A DNA stretch of 18,188 bases. Source: Anaerolineales bacterium. GTDB lineage: Bacteria; Chloroflexota; Anaerolineae; Promineifilales; Promineifilaceae. Made by a program: the position numbers and the translations under genes. The notes beneath the pieces are model-generated. The model was not told the DNA's origin. It was given only the letters and a program-made list of their open reading frames with translations, and ran no database searches. The DNA is taken from positions 1-18,188 of the forward strand of contig JAGQGA010000033.1 in assembly GCA_020432595.1 (NCBI GenBank), given 5' to 3'. Every line of letters starts with the position of its first letter. Position 1 is the first letter of the stretch. Of the stretch, positions 7,009-15,175 are shown piece after piece.

Positions 7009-7030
7009 GGGGAAAACGGCCGTTTTCCCC
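7009..7030. terminator. 22-base perfect palindrome after the patatin gene
   Basis: The AACGGCCGTT core (7015-7024) is extended on both sides to arms GGGGAAAACGG and CCGTTTTCCCC, a perfect 22-base palindrome, with outer GTGTG/CACAC bases adding to the stem. It lies 19 bases after the stop codon of the large patatin gene. The centre has no loop, so in RNA the inner pairs must open. A terminator role is inferred from position only; there is no T-run. Confidence 0.45.
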
Positions 7031-7048
7031 ATCACACCCTCCACCCAT

Positions 7049-10000
7049 TCACTTCTTTTCCTTTTCCGGAACCGTTGTGGCTTCACGCAAATCACCTAGA
7101 AAGCCACTTAAATATTTATCAAATTTGTTCTTTTCCCCTAAATTCTTAACGGCTTCTTGTTTCTCTTTTAGCTTGTCATAGGCTCCTTCCAATTCTTTAT
7201 CATCAGTATTTAACTCCGATAGCTCTTTCTCTAACAAGTCTATAAGTTCTTTGGCCGAACTTGCTTTACTAAAGAGTTCGGCTAGTAGTTGTTCCGCTTT
7301 TACATTACCCATTTGCAGCAATCGCAGCATATCCAACACTTGTCGGCGTCTTGCCTTGTTTGCTTCCAGTTTTTTCTTCTTTTCCTCGATCTTGCGTTCA
7401 TAATAATTAACAAGATCCTGCCGTGTGCGCTCAATAGATAGCCAACCAATTTCACGATACGCCTCAAACTGCCGCTCGTTAAAGAAAAGGTCGGTGGTAG
7501 AAACGTGCGGGAACCCTTTTTCATACTGCTTACGATACTCTTTTAGGGATGATGGCTCCTTGCCCGTCATATTTGGCTTAAAATAAAGAAGATAACCTTT
7601 CATGGCAGGGTTGTATTCATCTCTTGGATATTGAATCACCCCCACCGCACAATGAAAAGCACTTTCACCGTTCTCATCAGGGCGAATGCCATCCACGTTG
7701 ATGTCTACATCAATGTTGAAGTCCGCTTTCACCTGCAACAAAACGTGGAACAGGTCGGTAAACTTATAACCATGATCGCGTGAGGCATCACCCACAATAA
7801 TAATTTGGCAGCGACGTTGGAAAAGGGGATACAGTGCGCCATTATCCCCTGTATGTCCCCCATCAGATAAATTGACCAAACCCTCCCTTTCACTGATCTG
7901 CCCGCGCATTTCATTCCACAAATATGGAATCCAATTGCTTCTCTTCTCAAAGCGTTCTGCCAATTGGCGATAGGTTTCTAAATTCAGGCCTTCATATTTC
8001 TTGGGGTTGGTCATCCACAAGCCCAGGCGGAAATTTAGTATCGTAGTGATAAAGGCTTGGGCAAAAAAGGTAACATAACCAACTGACGAAGAAGCGGCTG
8101 CCCCAGAAACAGCAATGGCTCGCGACAGTTTTGTGCGCCCATCACGATAATAGCGTGTTTTAACATAGCCCGTTACTTCTGAACCACAATAATACTTTGA
8201 GAAAAGGAAATGCTGTGATTTACGATCTTTAAAACGCAAATCTGCACTGTTTGTCAAATTAATGGCACCATTAATCAGATGGTATGGAGACGAAGAGCCA
8301 TCAGGGTTAATTTGCGCCAAACGCAAGCGTCCATCGTACCGCGCATCTTGTATTGGATCAGTTCCCAAATGAGTTGCTAAATAAGCATTCATCATTCGAT
8401 CACGATAAAAATAGTGGTGGGAAACATAATTAAAGTTAATAACCCGCCCTAAAATATAAAACCAGGCCAAAGCTAAAAATGCGAGATAGAAAAGACGAGC
8501 TGCTTGGCCCCCCTCAAGCTGAACAACATAAACAATGAAAGGCGGTAAGTATCGAACAAAAAGATAAACGAGAAAGCCACTTAATAGTGAAACTCCCGCA
8601 ATAAACGGCCCAACTTTTCTTGGTTCTACACAGTCCTGATCAGTGGATATTTTTGTCCGAACCAAACGGCAGACTAAAAATGTTACTACTATGCCTAGGA
8701 TTATCGCAACTGCACATAACGGTTTAGCGAGGAGGAAATCTCTGCCCAAAAGATTAAACAAGCAGTCAAAGGCGTAACCTAGAGCAAAGGCTACAATTCC
8801 AATGATCGAAATAGCACCAAGAGCAGTACGAATTGGTTTAGAATTTTGCCATTTTCTAACCAGTCCTACTTTTCCTACCCAGAGGACGTATATAACACTG
8901 CTAGTTGTAAGTAAAAGAATAATTAATCCCCAAAGAGGATCAAATAAAAAGCTGCTTGCGATTTGAGTTAAGTTGTCATCCAGCCTTGATTGAAAGAGGA
9001 AAATCAAGGAAAGATTAAACAAAATCACTAGAATGGACAGGACAATCACTTGAACGCGAAATGAAAAGCTCAAAAGTCTTTGTAGCAAGGTCGTCAGCTT
9101 GCTGTCGTCGCTTGCCTGGCTGCTTTTTTGTTCCTGCTTGGCCGTATAGTTCAAAAGCAAGTTCCCTAGCAATGTCAGCAAACCGGCCGTGGTGGGAAAG
9201 GTAAAACCAAACTCATCAAGCAATCTTGGACTCTGATCATCATAGAATTGGGGCAGAATCAAGATAGTTAGGGCAAGAATAATCAGCACGGCATACAGAT
9301 TAAGCCCTTGCAAGGAGGAAACTAATGCTCTGAAGCTCGCTTTGGACCAAACGTCTTTAGAAGACCGCCCGTAACGCAACGGGACAAGCCTAAAGATAAT
9401 TAGCCCAGCAGTGGCTCCAAGCGTTAAAAACAACGGCATCCAAATAGCGTAAATGTTGTCTCCCTCTTTTGGCAAGATCCATACTTTATAAGCTACGATG
9501 GCTAATGCCATGGCGATAAGCGAGACAATTAAGGACACCATCCGAATTTGTCGAATCTGAGTATACTCGGCTGTTAAATCCACATACTCGTTCTTGCTCT
9601 CTTCTGAGCTTAAGCTATTGCGGTGTTTAATCCACCAGATAAAGTACGAAAGAGAGAGAAGTTTATATTGTGGCTTTTCTTCCCCCGTAAATTCTGGGAT
9701 ATACAAGGCTTTATAAAAACGCAAGAGAACGATGTATGAGCCTACAATAGCCAAAATCACCCCAATGATGAAGAGATGTATAGGCGAAAATTCAAGCTGG
9801 TCTTTAAGAAAACGCTTTAGTTGCTGTAGAAACTGCCACCACTGCAAATCTGATCCATTTCCTGTCTCCTCTGGCTCAATCATCATGCTGCTACGGACAA
9901 GCTCAAAATAGCTTGCGCCTGTTTTTGCTTTTTGGGCAAAATACGTTATCCCTGAACGCTCAAGCAGAGGCAGGCCTAATGCTTCTCCATCAACGGTTGT

Positions 10001-11536
10001 CGTCTCTACGCCTCGCGCAGTGATCGTTAGCTCGCCTTGTTCATACAATGTCACATCAATGGGGGCTGTGGTTGGTTCTGAGGCTGCTGTCTCTTGAGTG
10101 GTCTGCTTATCTGCCGAGGGTTCTGCTACTGTTGGGGCAGCCGGAGTTGATTGAACAGAAACAAACGTTTTATCTTCCAAAATCGAGGGTGCTAATAAGG
10201 CTGTAATGCCATAGTGCAAAGTGGAAAGGGAGAAAATGGCAAGGAGAAACAGAATGAGTGTGTAAAGAAAGCTTGGCAGCGTGTTACCGATGAGACCAAT
10301 GGTGTCGGCTGTAGCGGTGCCAAGACGGGGAATGATAAAGTTGCCATAATTCCGCATATGCCGTAGCTGAATATTAGCCCCAATCTCTGTAGATGGAACA
10401 ATTTTCTCCCTTTTTTCCTCATCCTCCCAGTCAAAAACTTTTATATCTGGGTTGAAAGGAAAATTTTTCCAGTGTGGGCCAAATTCGCTTCGCTTGGAAG
10501 TTAACGAGGTGAGAGTAGCAGCCGCGTAGCCACCGCCTGAAATGCTGGAAAGATAATCCACCCACGGCAAAATACCCAACTTAGATAACCCCTGCGCCAG
10601 CCCCAAATTAAACGTGGCTGAACGAATCCCCCCACCTGAAAAAGCCAAACCGATTGGTGGTCGGTCTGTTATCTTTTCTTCTTTTCCATCACCATTTGAA
10701 GAAGCTCCCTGTTGGCTTACAGTTGCATTGCCTTTAACCCAGGCCAAATCTGCTGAAAGCATTTTCGATTGACAAGTCTGATTGAGTTTGTTGAGATTGT
10801 TTATCAATAAATCCGTAATACCGAGAAAGTTTTGTCTGGCACTTTGAGAAAGCTTGCTGTACCCTTGCTCATGTTTTCCTTCAATCTTAACCTTTTTTAA
10901 ATCCTTATTAATTTGTATCCATTTGTCAAACTTTTCCTTTGCATTTTGATCCTGCTTACTACATTCCAACAAATTACACAGAGCGTTAAGCAAATCACTG
11001 TTTTCCGTTAAAATCCTATTATCGCTCTCTTTAAGGGAAGTTTCTGGTTGTCTTAATGGAAGATATAACCAGTTAATACTTTCCTTCAAGCGTTGCATAT
11101 CCTCATCGTCATCTTGTGTATCCACCCACTCTTGAAAATTCGTTTCTTGCTGACCTTGTTGTTGGTGCCTAGGGGTATATTTCTCTTTTAATTTTGTAAT
11201 AAGAGTTTGAACTTCTGCATCTTCCCTGTCTGGATCATTTGTCAAGAGAGAGAGAGTAACAAGTGTTTCCCTCGCCATATTCCACTCCTCTAACTTGGTT
11301 TTAAACGTGACGCCTGGTGTCTGGCCATTCTCCTCATCTGGCAATTGGCATTGAAGAAACGTTTCCAACTCATTGCGCTGAATGTACAAGGAATCAATAA
11401 GGGCTACTTTTCGCCTTAGCACAATGAATTCATTTTCTTCGGCTTGAATGCTTTTTTTCTCACTTTGAGCTTTTTCACCATTAAAAGACTTTCTATAAAA
11501 GTCATCAGGAACGGATAAGCAAGAAGAAGTAAACAT
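7049..11536 (-). CDS. Giant membrane patatin-like phospholipase (split catalytic domain)
   Basis: A 1495-residue protein. Residues 1-285 are charged and helical with no recognised domain. The patatin fold begins at IGLAFSGGGIRSATFNLG (295-312), whose GGGIR is the oxyanion-hole motif, and the nucleophile is S333 in YLSSISGGGY, where the usual first Gly of GxSxG is Ser. A block of about twelve membrane segments follows (roughly 420-445, 586-606, 665-688, 697-718, 746-763, 780-797, 828-850, 865-887, 905-928, 938-957, 975-997, 1010-1032), with a Thr/Ala/Pro-rich linker at 462-495. The catalytic Asp comes only afterwards, D1225 in NLSDGGHTGDNG, so the Ser-Asp dyad is split by the membrane block. 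The C terminus (1375-1470) is a Lys/Glu-rich coiled coil. Patatins cleave acyl chains from lipids. AAGGA at 11545-11549 supports the start. GC is much lower than in neighbours and no AACGGCCGTT occurs. A role in lipid turnover or abortive defence is possible, not shown. Confidence 0.85.
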   Translation of the reverse strand: MFTSSCLSVPDDFYRKSFNGEKAQSEKKSIQAEENEFIVLRRKVALIDSLYIQRNELETFLQCQLPDEENGQTPGVTFKTKLEEWNMARETLVTLSLLTNDPDREDAEVQTLITKLKEKYTPRHQQQGQQETNFQEWVDTQDDDEDMQRLKESINWLYLPLRQPETSLKESDNRILTENSDLLNALCNLLECSKQDQNAKEKFDKWIQINKDLKKVKIEGKHEQGYSKLSQSARQNFLGITDLLINNLNKLNQTCQSKMLSADLAWVKGNATVSQQGASSNGDGKEEKITDRPPIGLAFSGGGIRSATFNLGLAQGLSKLGILPWVDYLSSISGGGYAAATLTSLTSKRSEFGPHWKNFPFNPDIKVFDWEDEEKREKIVPSTEIGANIQLRHMRNYGNFIIPRLGTATADTIGLIGNTLPSFLYTLILFLLAIFSLSTLHYGITALLAPSILEDKTFVSVQSTPAAPTVAEPSADKQTTQETAASEPTTAPIDVTLYEQGELTITARGVETTTVDGEALGLPLLERSGITYFAQKAKTGASYFELVRSSMMIEPEETGNGSDLQWWQFLQQLKRFLKDQLEFSPIHLFIIGVILAIVGSYIVLLRFYKALYIPEFTGEEKPQYKLLSLSYFIWWIKHRNSLSSEESKNEYVDLTAEYTQIRQIRMVSLIVSLIAMALAIVAYKVWILPKEGDNIYAIWMPLFLTLGATAGLIIFRLVPLRYGRSSKDVWSKASFRALVSSLQGLNLYAVLIILALTILILPQFYDDQSPRLLDEFGFTFPTTAGLLTLLGNLLLNYTAKQEQKSSQASDDSKLTTLLQRLLSFSFRVQVIVLSILVILFNLSLIFLFQSRLDDNLTQIASSFLFDPLWGLIILLLTTSSVIYVLWVGKVGLVRKWQNSKPIRTALGAISIIGIVAFALGYAFDCLFNLLGRDFLLAKPLCAVAIILGIVVTFLVCRLVRTKISTDQDCVEPRKVGPFIAGVSLLSGFLVYLFVRYLPPFIVYVVQLEGGQAARLFYLAFLALAWFYILGRVINFNYVSHHYFYRDRMMNAYLATHLGTDPIQDARYDGRLRLAQINPDGSSSPYHLINGAINLTNSADLRFKDRKSQHFLFSKYYCGSEVTGYVKTRYYRDGRTKLSRAIAVSGAAASSSVGYVTFFAQAFITTILNFRLGLWMTNPKKYEGLNLETYRQLAERFEKRSNWIPYLWNEMRGQISEREGLVNLSDGGHTGDNGALYPLFQRRCQIIIVGDASRDHGYKFTDLFHVLLQVKADFNIDVDINVDGIRPDENGESAFHCAVGVIQYPRDEYNPAMKGYLLYFKPNMTGKEPSSLKEYRKQYEKGFPHVSTTDLFFNERQFEAYREIGWLSIERTRQDLVNYYERKIEEKKKKLEANKARRRQVLDMLRLLQMGNVKAEQLLAELFSKASSAKELIDLLEKELSELNTDDKELEGAYDKLKEKQEAVKNLGEKNKFDKYLSGFLGDLREATTVPEKEKK

Positions 11537-11544
11537 GTAGATCT

Positions 11545-11549
11545 TCCTT
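11545..11549 (-). promoter_or_regulatory. Shine-Dalgarno of the patatin gene
   Basis: AAGGA within AATAAGGAAG on the minus strand, eight bases before the ATG at 11536. It fixes the start of the long charged N-terminal region. Confidence 0.7.
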
Positions 11550-11948
11550 ATTGGTATGAAGTTGAATTAATAAAATTTAGAAGACACTGCCTGAGAAACA
11601 GTGGCAACAAGAGGCTTTGAGCAAGCTTATTTACAATTTAAGGAAAAACAGCTAACAGGGCTTGATGACTGGATGAAGGATGATGCAACAGCTTGGCAAA
11701 TTTGACAGACCCTGATGCCAATTTAATCCTTTGGACTTATATTTTTCTCTAACACGCTGGAAACGGAATCGTTACGACTTTTGCTCAACTAAAATGAAAA
11801 CGGGTAACAACAACTACTTGAAGCATTTGTAGCGTCCATGATGCGCCTGCAAACGCTTCACCTATAACGTCCGTTCCGGCAAGCGCATGAATGTGGTTAA
11901 CGGCCGTTTTTAGCCCCACCCCACCCAAAACCCTGCTAAAATAGCCAA
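11550..11948. other. Gene-free AT-rich spacer with possible gene remnants
   Basis: About 400 bases with no convincing gene. On the plus strand a 34-codon frame opens at GTG 11601 and stops at 11705 (containing LTGLDDWMKDDATAWQI), and an overlapping frame then reads LTDPDANLILWTYIFL before a stop; the protein-like composition of both suggests a decayed gene, but neither is recognised. An 11-base imperfect inverted repeat (TGAAGCATTTG 11819-11829 with 11850-11860, one mismatch) forms a hairpin. AACGGCCGTT recurs at 11899-11908. TAAAAT at 11937-11942 lies seven bases before the next ATG and could be the -10 of a leaderless transcript, though no -35 is seen. Confidence 0.5.
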
Positions 11949-12341
11949 ATGATTTCACATCTACAAATGATCACCGTTTTTGTGAGCAACATGGAACGCG
12001 CAGTGCAGTTTTACACCGAAAAGCTGGGGTTTGTGGTCACTGGCACCTATCGTGACGAAGAAAACTATTTCACCTGGGTCGCGCCGGCCGATGCCGTTGC
12101 CTCGCCCCATCGCACCGCCATTGGGCTGTTTGCAACCACCCCCGACGACCCGCGCTTGGGCAGCAGCACCAGCGGCATGGTTTTTACCGCTGACGATATT
12201 GAAGCCACTTACCGCGAATTAAAGGCGCGGGGCGTACCGTTCACCCTTGATCTCATCCGCCACCCCTATGGCGACGGCGACGGCGACCAAGAAGCCCGCT
12301 TTATTGACCTCGACGGGAACGAATTCCTGCTGCATACATAA
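11949..12341 (+). CDS. VOC-superfamily (glyoxalase/bleomycin-resistance fold) protein
   Basis: A 130-residue protein, the normal length for a two-module VOC domain. Module 1 has MITVFVSNMERAVQFYTEKLGF (7-28), the typical beta strand and 'A..FY...LGF' helix; module 2 has GMVFTADDIEATYRELKARGVPF (76-98) and ends in RFIDLDGNEFLLH (117-129), where E125 is the usual C-terminal metal ligand. The normal first His ligand position is taken by a non-His residue (MIT), so metal use is uncertain. VOC members include lyases, dioxygenases and antibiotic-binding proteins; nothing points to one substrate. A GDGDGD run (108-113) is a local low-complexity insertion. It stands alone on the plus strand between the patatin gene and the convergent fadB-type gene, and there is no Shine-Dalgarno. 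Confidence 0.85.
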   Translation: MISHLQMITVFVSNMERAVQFYTEKLGFVVTGTYRDEENYFTWVAPADAVASPHRTAIGLFATTPDDPRLGSSTSGMVFTADDIEATYRELKARGVPFTLDLIRHPYGDGDGDQEARFIDLDGNEFLLHT

Positions 12342-12347
12342 AAAATG

Positions 12348-12429
12348 GGACGCAGATTCCACTGATTTTCCTGATGGGGAGCATGGCCGTGTAACGATCT
12401 TATCGGGAAAATCAGGTAAATCTGCGTCC
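12348..12429. repeat. Long imperfect inverted repeat between convergent genes
   Basis: GGACGCAGATT (12348-12358) pairs with AATCTGCGTCC (12419-12429), and GATTTTCC (12364-12371) with GGAAAATC (12406-12413); the bases between nearly match too, giving about 31 bp of imperfect stem around a 25-base centre. It fills the spacer between the VOC stop (12341) and the fadB-type stop (12442). The position fits a two-way transcription barrier; the sequence resembles a dispersed intergenic repeat. Confidence 0.8.
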
Positions 12430-12441
12430 TATTATTTTCAG

Positions 12442-14580
12442 CTACACAAATGGCTGGCCTGCTGCCGCCATGTCCAGCAGCATCTGCGGCGGCGCAAAGC
12501 GGGGGCCATAGGTTGCCGCCAGTTCCTGCGCCCGCGCCACAAACTTGTCCACCCCATAGGCATTGATAAATTGCAGCGTGCCGCCGTAAAACGGGGCAAA
12601 CCCCCAGCCAAAAATGCTGCCCAGATTGGCATCGGCCACCGAGCGCAGCACCCCTTCCTGCAAACAGCGCACCGTTTCAATGGATTGAATAAACAAAATC
12701 CGATCCATCATCTCCTGCTGGCTCAACTGAGGCTGGCCGTCCATAAAAATTTCCGCCAACTGCGGCCACAGCCGCTTCTCCACCCCGCCGTACTCATAAA
12801 ATCCGGCTCCGGCAGCGCGGCCAGGGCGACCCAGCTCCAGCATTTTGTCCAGCACGGCAAAGGCCGGATGGTCAACCGCCAGCTTGCCCACCTCATTCGT
12901 TCCCGCCAAATCCTTGATCGTTTGGTCGCGAACGTGGGCCGCCAGACTCAACGACACCTCATCCATCAGCGCCAGCGGGCCAACCGGCATCCCGGCCTGC
13001 ATTCCGGCCATTTCAATGGCCTGCGGGTGCTGCCCCTCGGCCAGCATCGCCATCCCCTCGTTGGTCCAGGTGCCAAACACGCGGGAGGTGTAGAAGCCCC
13101 GGCTATCGTTGACCACAATCGGCACTTTGCGAATGGCCTGCACATAGTCAAACGCCTTAGCCAGCGTTTCGTCGTCGGTTTGCTCACCGACGATGATTTC
13201 CACCAACTGCATTTTGTGGACGGGGGAGAAGAAGTGGAGGCCGATGAACTTTTCTGGGCGCACGCTGGCTTTGGCTAAACCGGTAATGGGCAAGGTGGAG
13301 GTGTTGGAGGCAAACACGCCGGCCGGATCCATCACCGCCTCAGCCATTTTCGTCACTTTGGCTTTGAGGTCGCGGTTTTCAAAGACGGCTTCGATGATAA
13401 GGTCACAGTCGCGCAGGTCGTCATAAACGGCCGTTTCCCGCACCCTCCCCAAAATTTCCGCCATCTGTTCCGGCGACATCCGCCCCTGCCGCACCCGCCG
13501 CTCCAGTATCGCCGCAATTTTTGCCTTGCCCGCCGCTGCCTGCTCCGGCGTGGCATCAGTCATTACCACCTCCATCCCCGCATACGCCGACACGTAGGCA
13601 ATCCCGTGCCCCATCATCCCGGCACCCAGCACCCCCACCTTTTTCGTTGTTTGTGGTGGAATGGCTGACGGCCGGCTGCCCCCCTTTTTAATCTGATTTA
13701 GCTGCGTCCAAAAGGCGGCAATCATATTCTTGCTCACCTGCCCCGTTGCCAGCTTGGTGAAATAGCGCGACTCAATGCGGCACGCCGTTTCAAAATCCAC
13801 CTGCGCCCCCTCCACCAAGGCCGACATGATGGCGTGGGGAGCCGGGTAGTTACCCCGCGTCTCTTTCCTCACTATCGCCGGAGCAATCGCCAGCAGTTGG
13901 GCAATGTGGGGCTGGCTGGGGCTTCCACCGGGGATTTTGTACCGTTTGTCGGCATCCCACGGTGCTTTGGCGTTGGGGTTAGCCCCAATCCACGCCCGCG
14001 CCTGCGCCATCATGTCGTCCATATCGCTGGCAACGGCGTGGATCATCCCCGCCTGCAGCGCTTGTTGGGGCGAATACTTTTTATTTTGGCTCAGCCATTC
14101 TAGGGCGTTTTGCAGCCCAATCAAACGGCCGGTTCGCACCACGCCCCCAGCACCGGGCAGCAACCCCAGCCCCACTTCGGGGAAACCCAGTTGAATCCGG
14201 TCACTATCCAGAGCGATGCGGTAATGGCAGGCCAGTGCCAGCTCAAAGCCGCCGCCCAACGCCGTCCCATTGATGGCCGCCACCACCGGCTTGCCCAGTG
14301 TTTCCAACCGCCGAAACAGTGCCTTGATCGCCTGTGAGCCGTCGAAATGCACTTGCGGATCGTCGGAGCCAAACATGGTGTCAATGTCGGCTCCGGCCAT
14401 AAACAGCTTTTTCCCAGAAGTGAGAATGGCCCCTGTGACGCTGCTGTCGCTTGCCAGCTTTCGCAATGTCTCTTCCAATGCGGCAAAAAAAATCTCGTTC
14501 AGCACGTTGGCCGAACGGCCGTTCATATCCATCGTCAGGGTCACAATCCCCTGCTCATCTTGTTCGTAAATGATAGCCAT
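12442..14580 (-). CDS. fadB: Enoyl-CoA hydratase / 3-hydroxyacyl-CoA dehydrogenase fusion
   Basis: A 712-residue bifunctional beta-oxidation enzyme of FadB/FadJ length. The N-terminal crotonase domain (about 1-190) has the oxyanion-hole GADID (63-67) and GTALGGGFE (105-113), with catalytic E113 and E135 (FPEVGLGLLPGAGG). The dehydrogenase part starts with the NAD-binding GVLGAGMMGHG (316-326), then SNTSTLPIT (425-433) and GLHFFSPVHKMQLVEI with catalytic H449 and E461, and ends with two helical C-terminal domains. It hydrates trans-2-enoyl-CoA and oxidises the L-3-hydroxyacyl-CoA with NAD. The partner thiolase lies upstream on the same strand, separated by a DinB-fold gene and repeats. ATG at 14580 has only a weak GAAAG before it. 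FadB and FadJ cannot be told apart here. Confidence 0.93.
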   Translation of the reverse strand: MAIIYEQDEQGIVTLTMDMNGRSANVLNEIFFAALEETLRKLASDSSVTGAILTSGKKLFMAGADIDTMFGSDDPQVHFDGSQAIKALFRRLETLGKPVVAAINGTALGGGFELALACHYRIALDSDRIQLGFPEVGLGLLPGAGGVVRTGRLIGLQNALEWLSQNKKYSPQQALQAGMIHAVASDMDDMMAQARAWIGANPNAKAPWDADKRYKIPGGSPSQPHIAQLLAIAPAIVRKETRGNYPAPHAIMSALVEGAQVDFETACRIESRYFTKLATGQVSKNMIAAFWTQLNQIKKGGSRPSAIPPQTTKKVGVLGAGMMGHGIAYVSAYAGMEVVMTDATPEQAAAGKAKIAAILERRVRQGRMSPEQMAEILGRVRETAVYDDLRDCDLIIEAVFENRDLKAKVTKMAEAVMDPAGVFASNTSTLPITGLAKASVRPEKFIGLHFFSPVHKMQLVEIIVGEQTDDETLAKAFDYVQAIRKVPIVVNDSRGFYTSRVFGTWTNEGMAMLAEGQHPQAIEMAGMQAGMPVGPLALMDEVSLSLAAHVRDQTIKDLAGTNEVGKLAVDHPAFAVLDKMLELGRPGRAAGAGFYEYGGVEKRLWPQLAEIFMDGQPQLSQQEMMDRILFIQSIETVRCLQEGVLRSVADANLGSIFGWGFAPFYGGTLQFINAYGVDKFVARAQELAATYGPRFAPPQMLLDMAAAGQPFV

Positions 14581-14592
14581 CTTTCACATGAA

Positions 14593-14626
14593 GTTGTAGG
14601 GTCGAGGCAGGCCTCGACCTTACAAC
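14593..14626. repeat. Perfect long-stem hairpin repeat (GTAGGGTCGAGGC type)
   Basis: A 34-base inverted repeat: 16-base arm GTTGTAGGGTCGAGGC (14593-14608), two-base centre AG, and the matching arm 14611-14626 with a single G-U type mismatch. It lies seven bases after the stop of the DinB-fold gene and 13 bases before the fadB-type start. It shares the TTGTAGGG lead and hairpin plan of the repeat at 729-751, but with a different stem. Confidence 0.85.
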
Positions 14627-14632
14627 ACGTTC

Positions 14633-15130
14633 TTACTTTTCGTTAAACGGGAACGATTCCAAATAATCCCAGGCCGACAGGTCGGAATGCTCAACGCCCA
14701 GTTGGGTAAGGAGCATCTTCATTTGGGTACGGTGTTCAATGCCGTGATAAAGGGCTTGCAGCACCACCGTCCAATTATAGAAGGTGAAGGGTTTGCCCCA
14801 CGGCGCAGTAATGGTGTGAGTCACTTCCGGGTCAACCTGGCTGGCAACCTCAATCAGCCGCTGCCCCGATAGCTGCGCCTTTGCCAGCAGTTCAGAAAAT
14901 GGCATGTTGTCCCAATCGAGGTCATCGCCCCAGGGAGCGGTCCCCGTTAGCCGTCTAAGATACCCGCCTTCAGAGCGTATAAAATGAACAAGTGTAGGGC
15001 GCATACGGCCAAAGGCACCGGCTACTTCAATTGTCAGTTGTTCTTCTGTCAACTGGCCGCAAAATTCAATCAACCGTGTGTTGGCCCACAGGTTGTATTC
15101 AAACATTTTGGTAATGGTATTAGTTTGCAT
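14633..15130 (-). CDS. DinB-fold (YfiT/DinB-like) putative metal-dependent protein
   Basis: A 165-residue protein, the usual DinB-superfamily length, forming a four-helix bundle. It opens with TKMFEYNLWANTRLIEF (7-23), the family's 'YNxWAN' helix 1. The three metal-binding histidines are H49 (LVHFIRSE), H129 and H133 (ALYHGIEHRTQM). Many family members are thiol-dependent S-transferases (bacillithiol or mycothiol) or have unknown function; DNA damage induction is known only for a few. No Shine-Dalgarno precedes ATG 15130; a TATTAT-like stretch touches the start. It lies between the thiolase and the fadB-type gene on the same strand, but each side is separated by hairpin repeats, so a link to fatty-acid oxidation is only positional. 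Confidence 0.85.
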   Translation of the reverse strand: MQTNTITKMFEYNLWANTRLIEFCGQLTEEQLTIEVAGAFGRMRPTLVHFIRSEGGYLRRLTGTAPWGDDLDWDNMPFSELLAKAQLSGQRLIEVASQVDPEVTHTITAPWGKPFTFYNWTVVLQALYHGIEHRTQMKMLLTQLGVEHSDLSAWDYLESFPFNEK

Positions 15131-15175
15131 AATAACGATAGAGGGTCATTAGAAATTCAGAAGGTAGCGGCCAAT

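Noticed and set aside
6440..11536. Integrative island attached to the tRNA cluster
   Set aside because: The foreign-looking gene lies on the 5' side of the tRNAs, there is no integrase, and no partial tRNA 3' end or direct repeat was found at 11540-11900.
12247..13278. 343-codon plus-strand open frame opposite the fadB-type gene
   Set aside because: It is antisense to a strongly conserved enzyme, is rich in His/Gln/Arg as expected for a shadow frame in GC-rich DNA, and has no recognisable domain.
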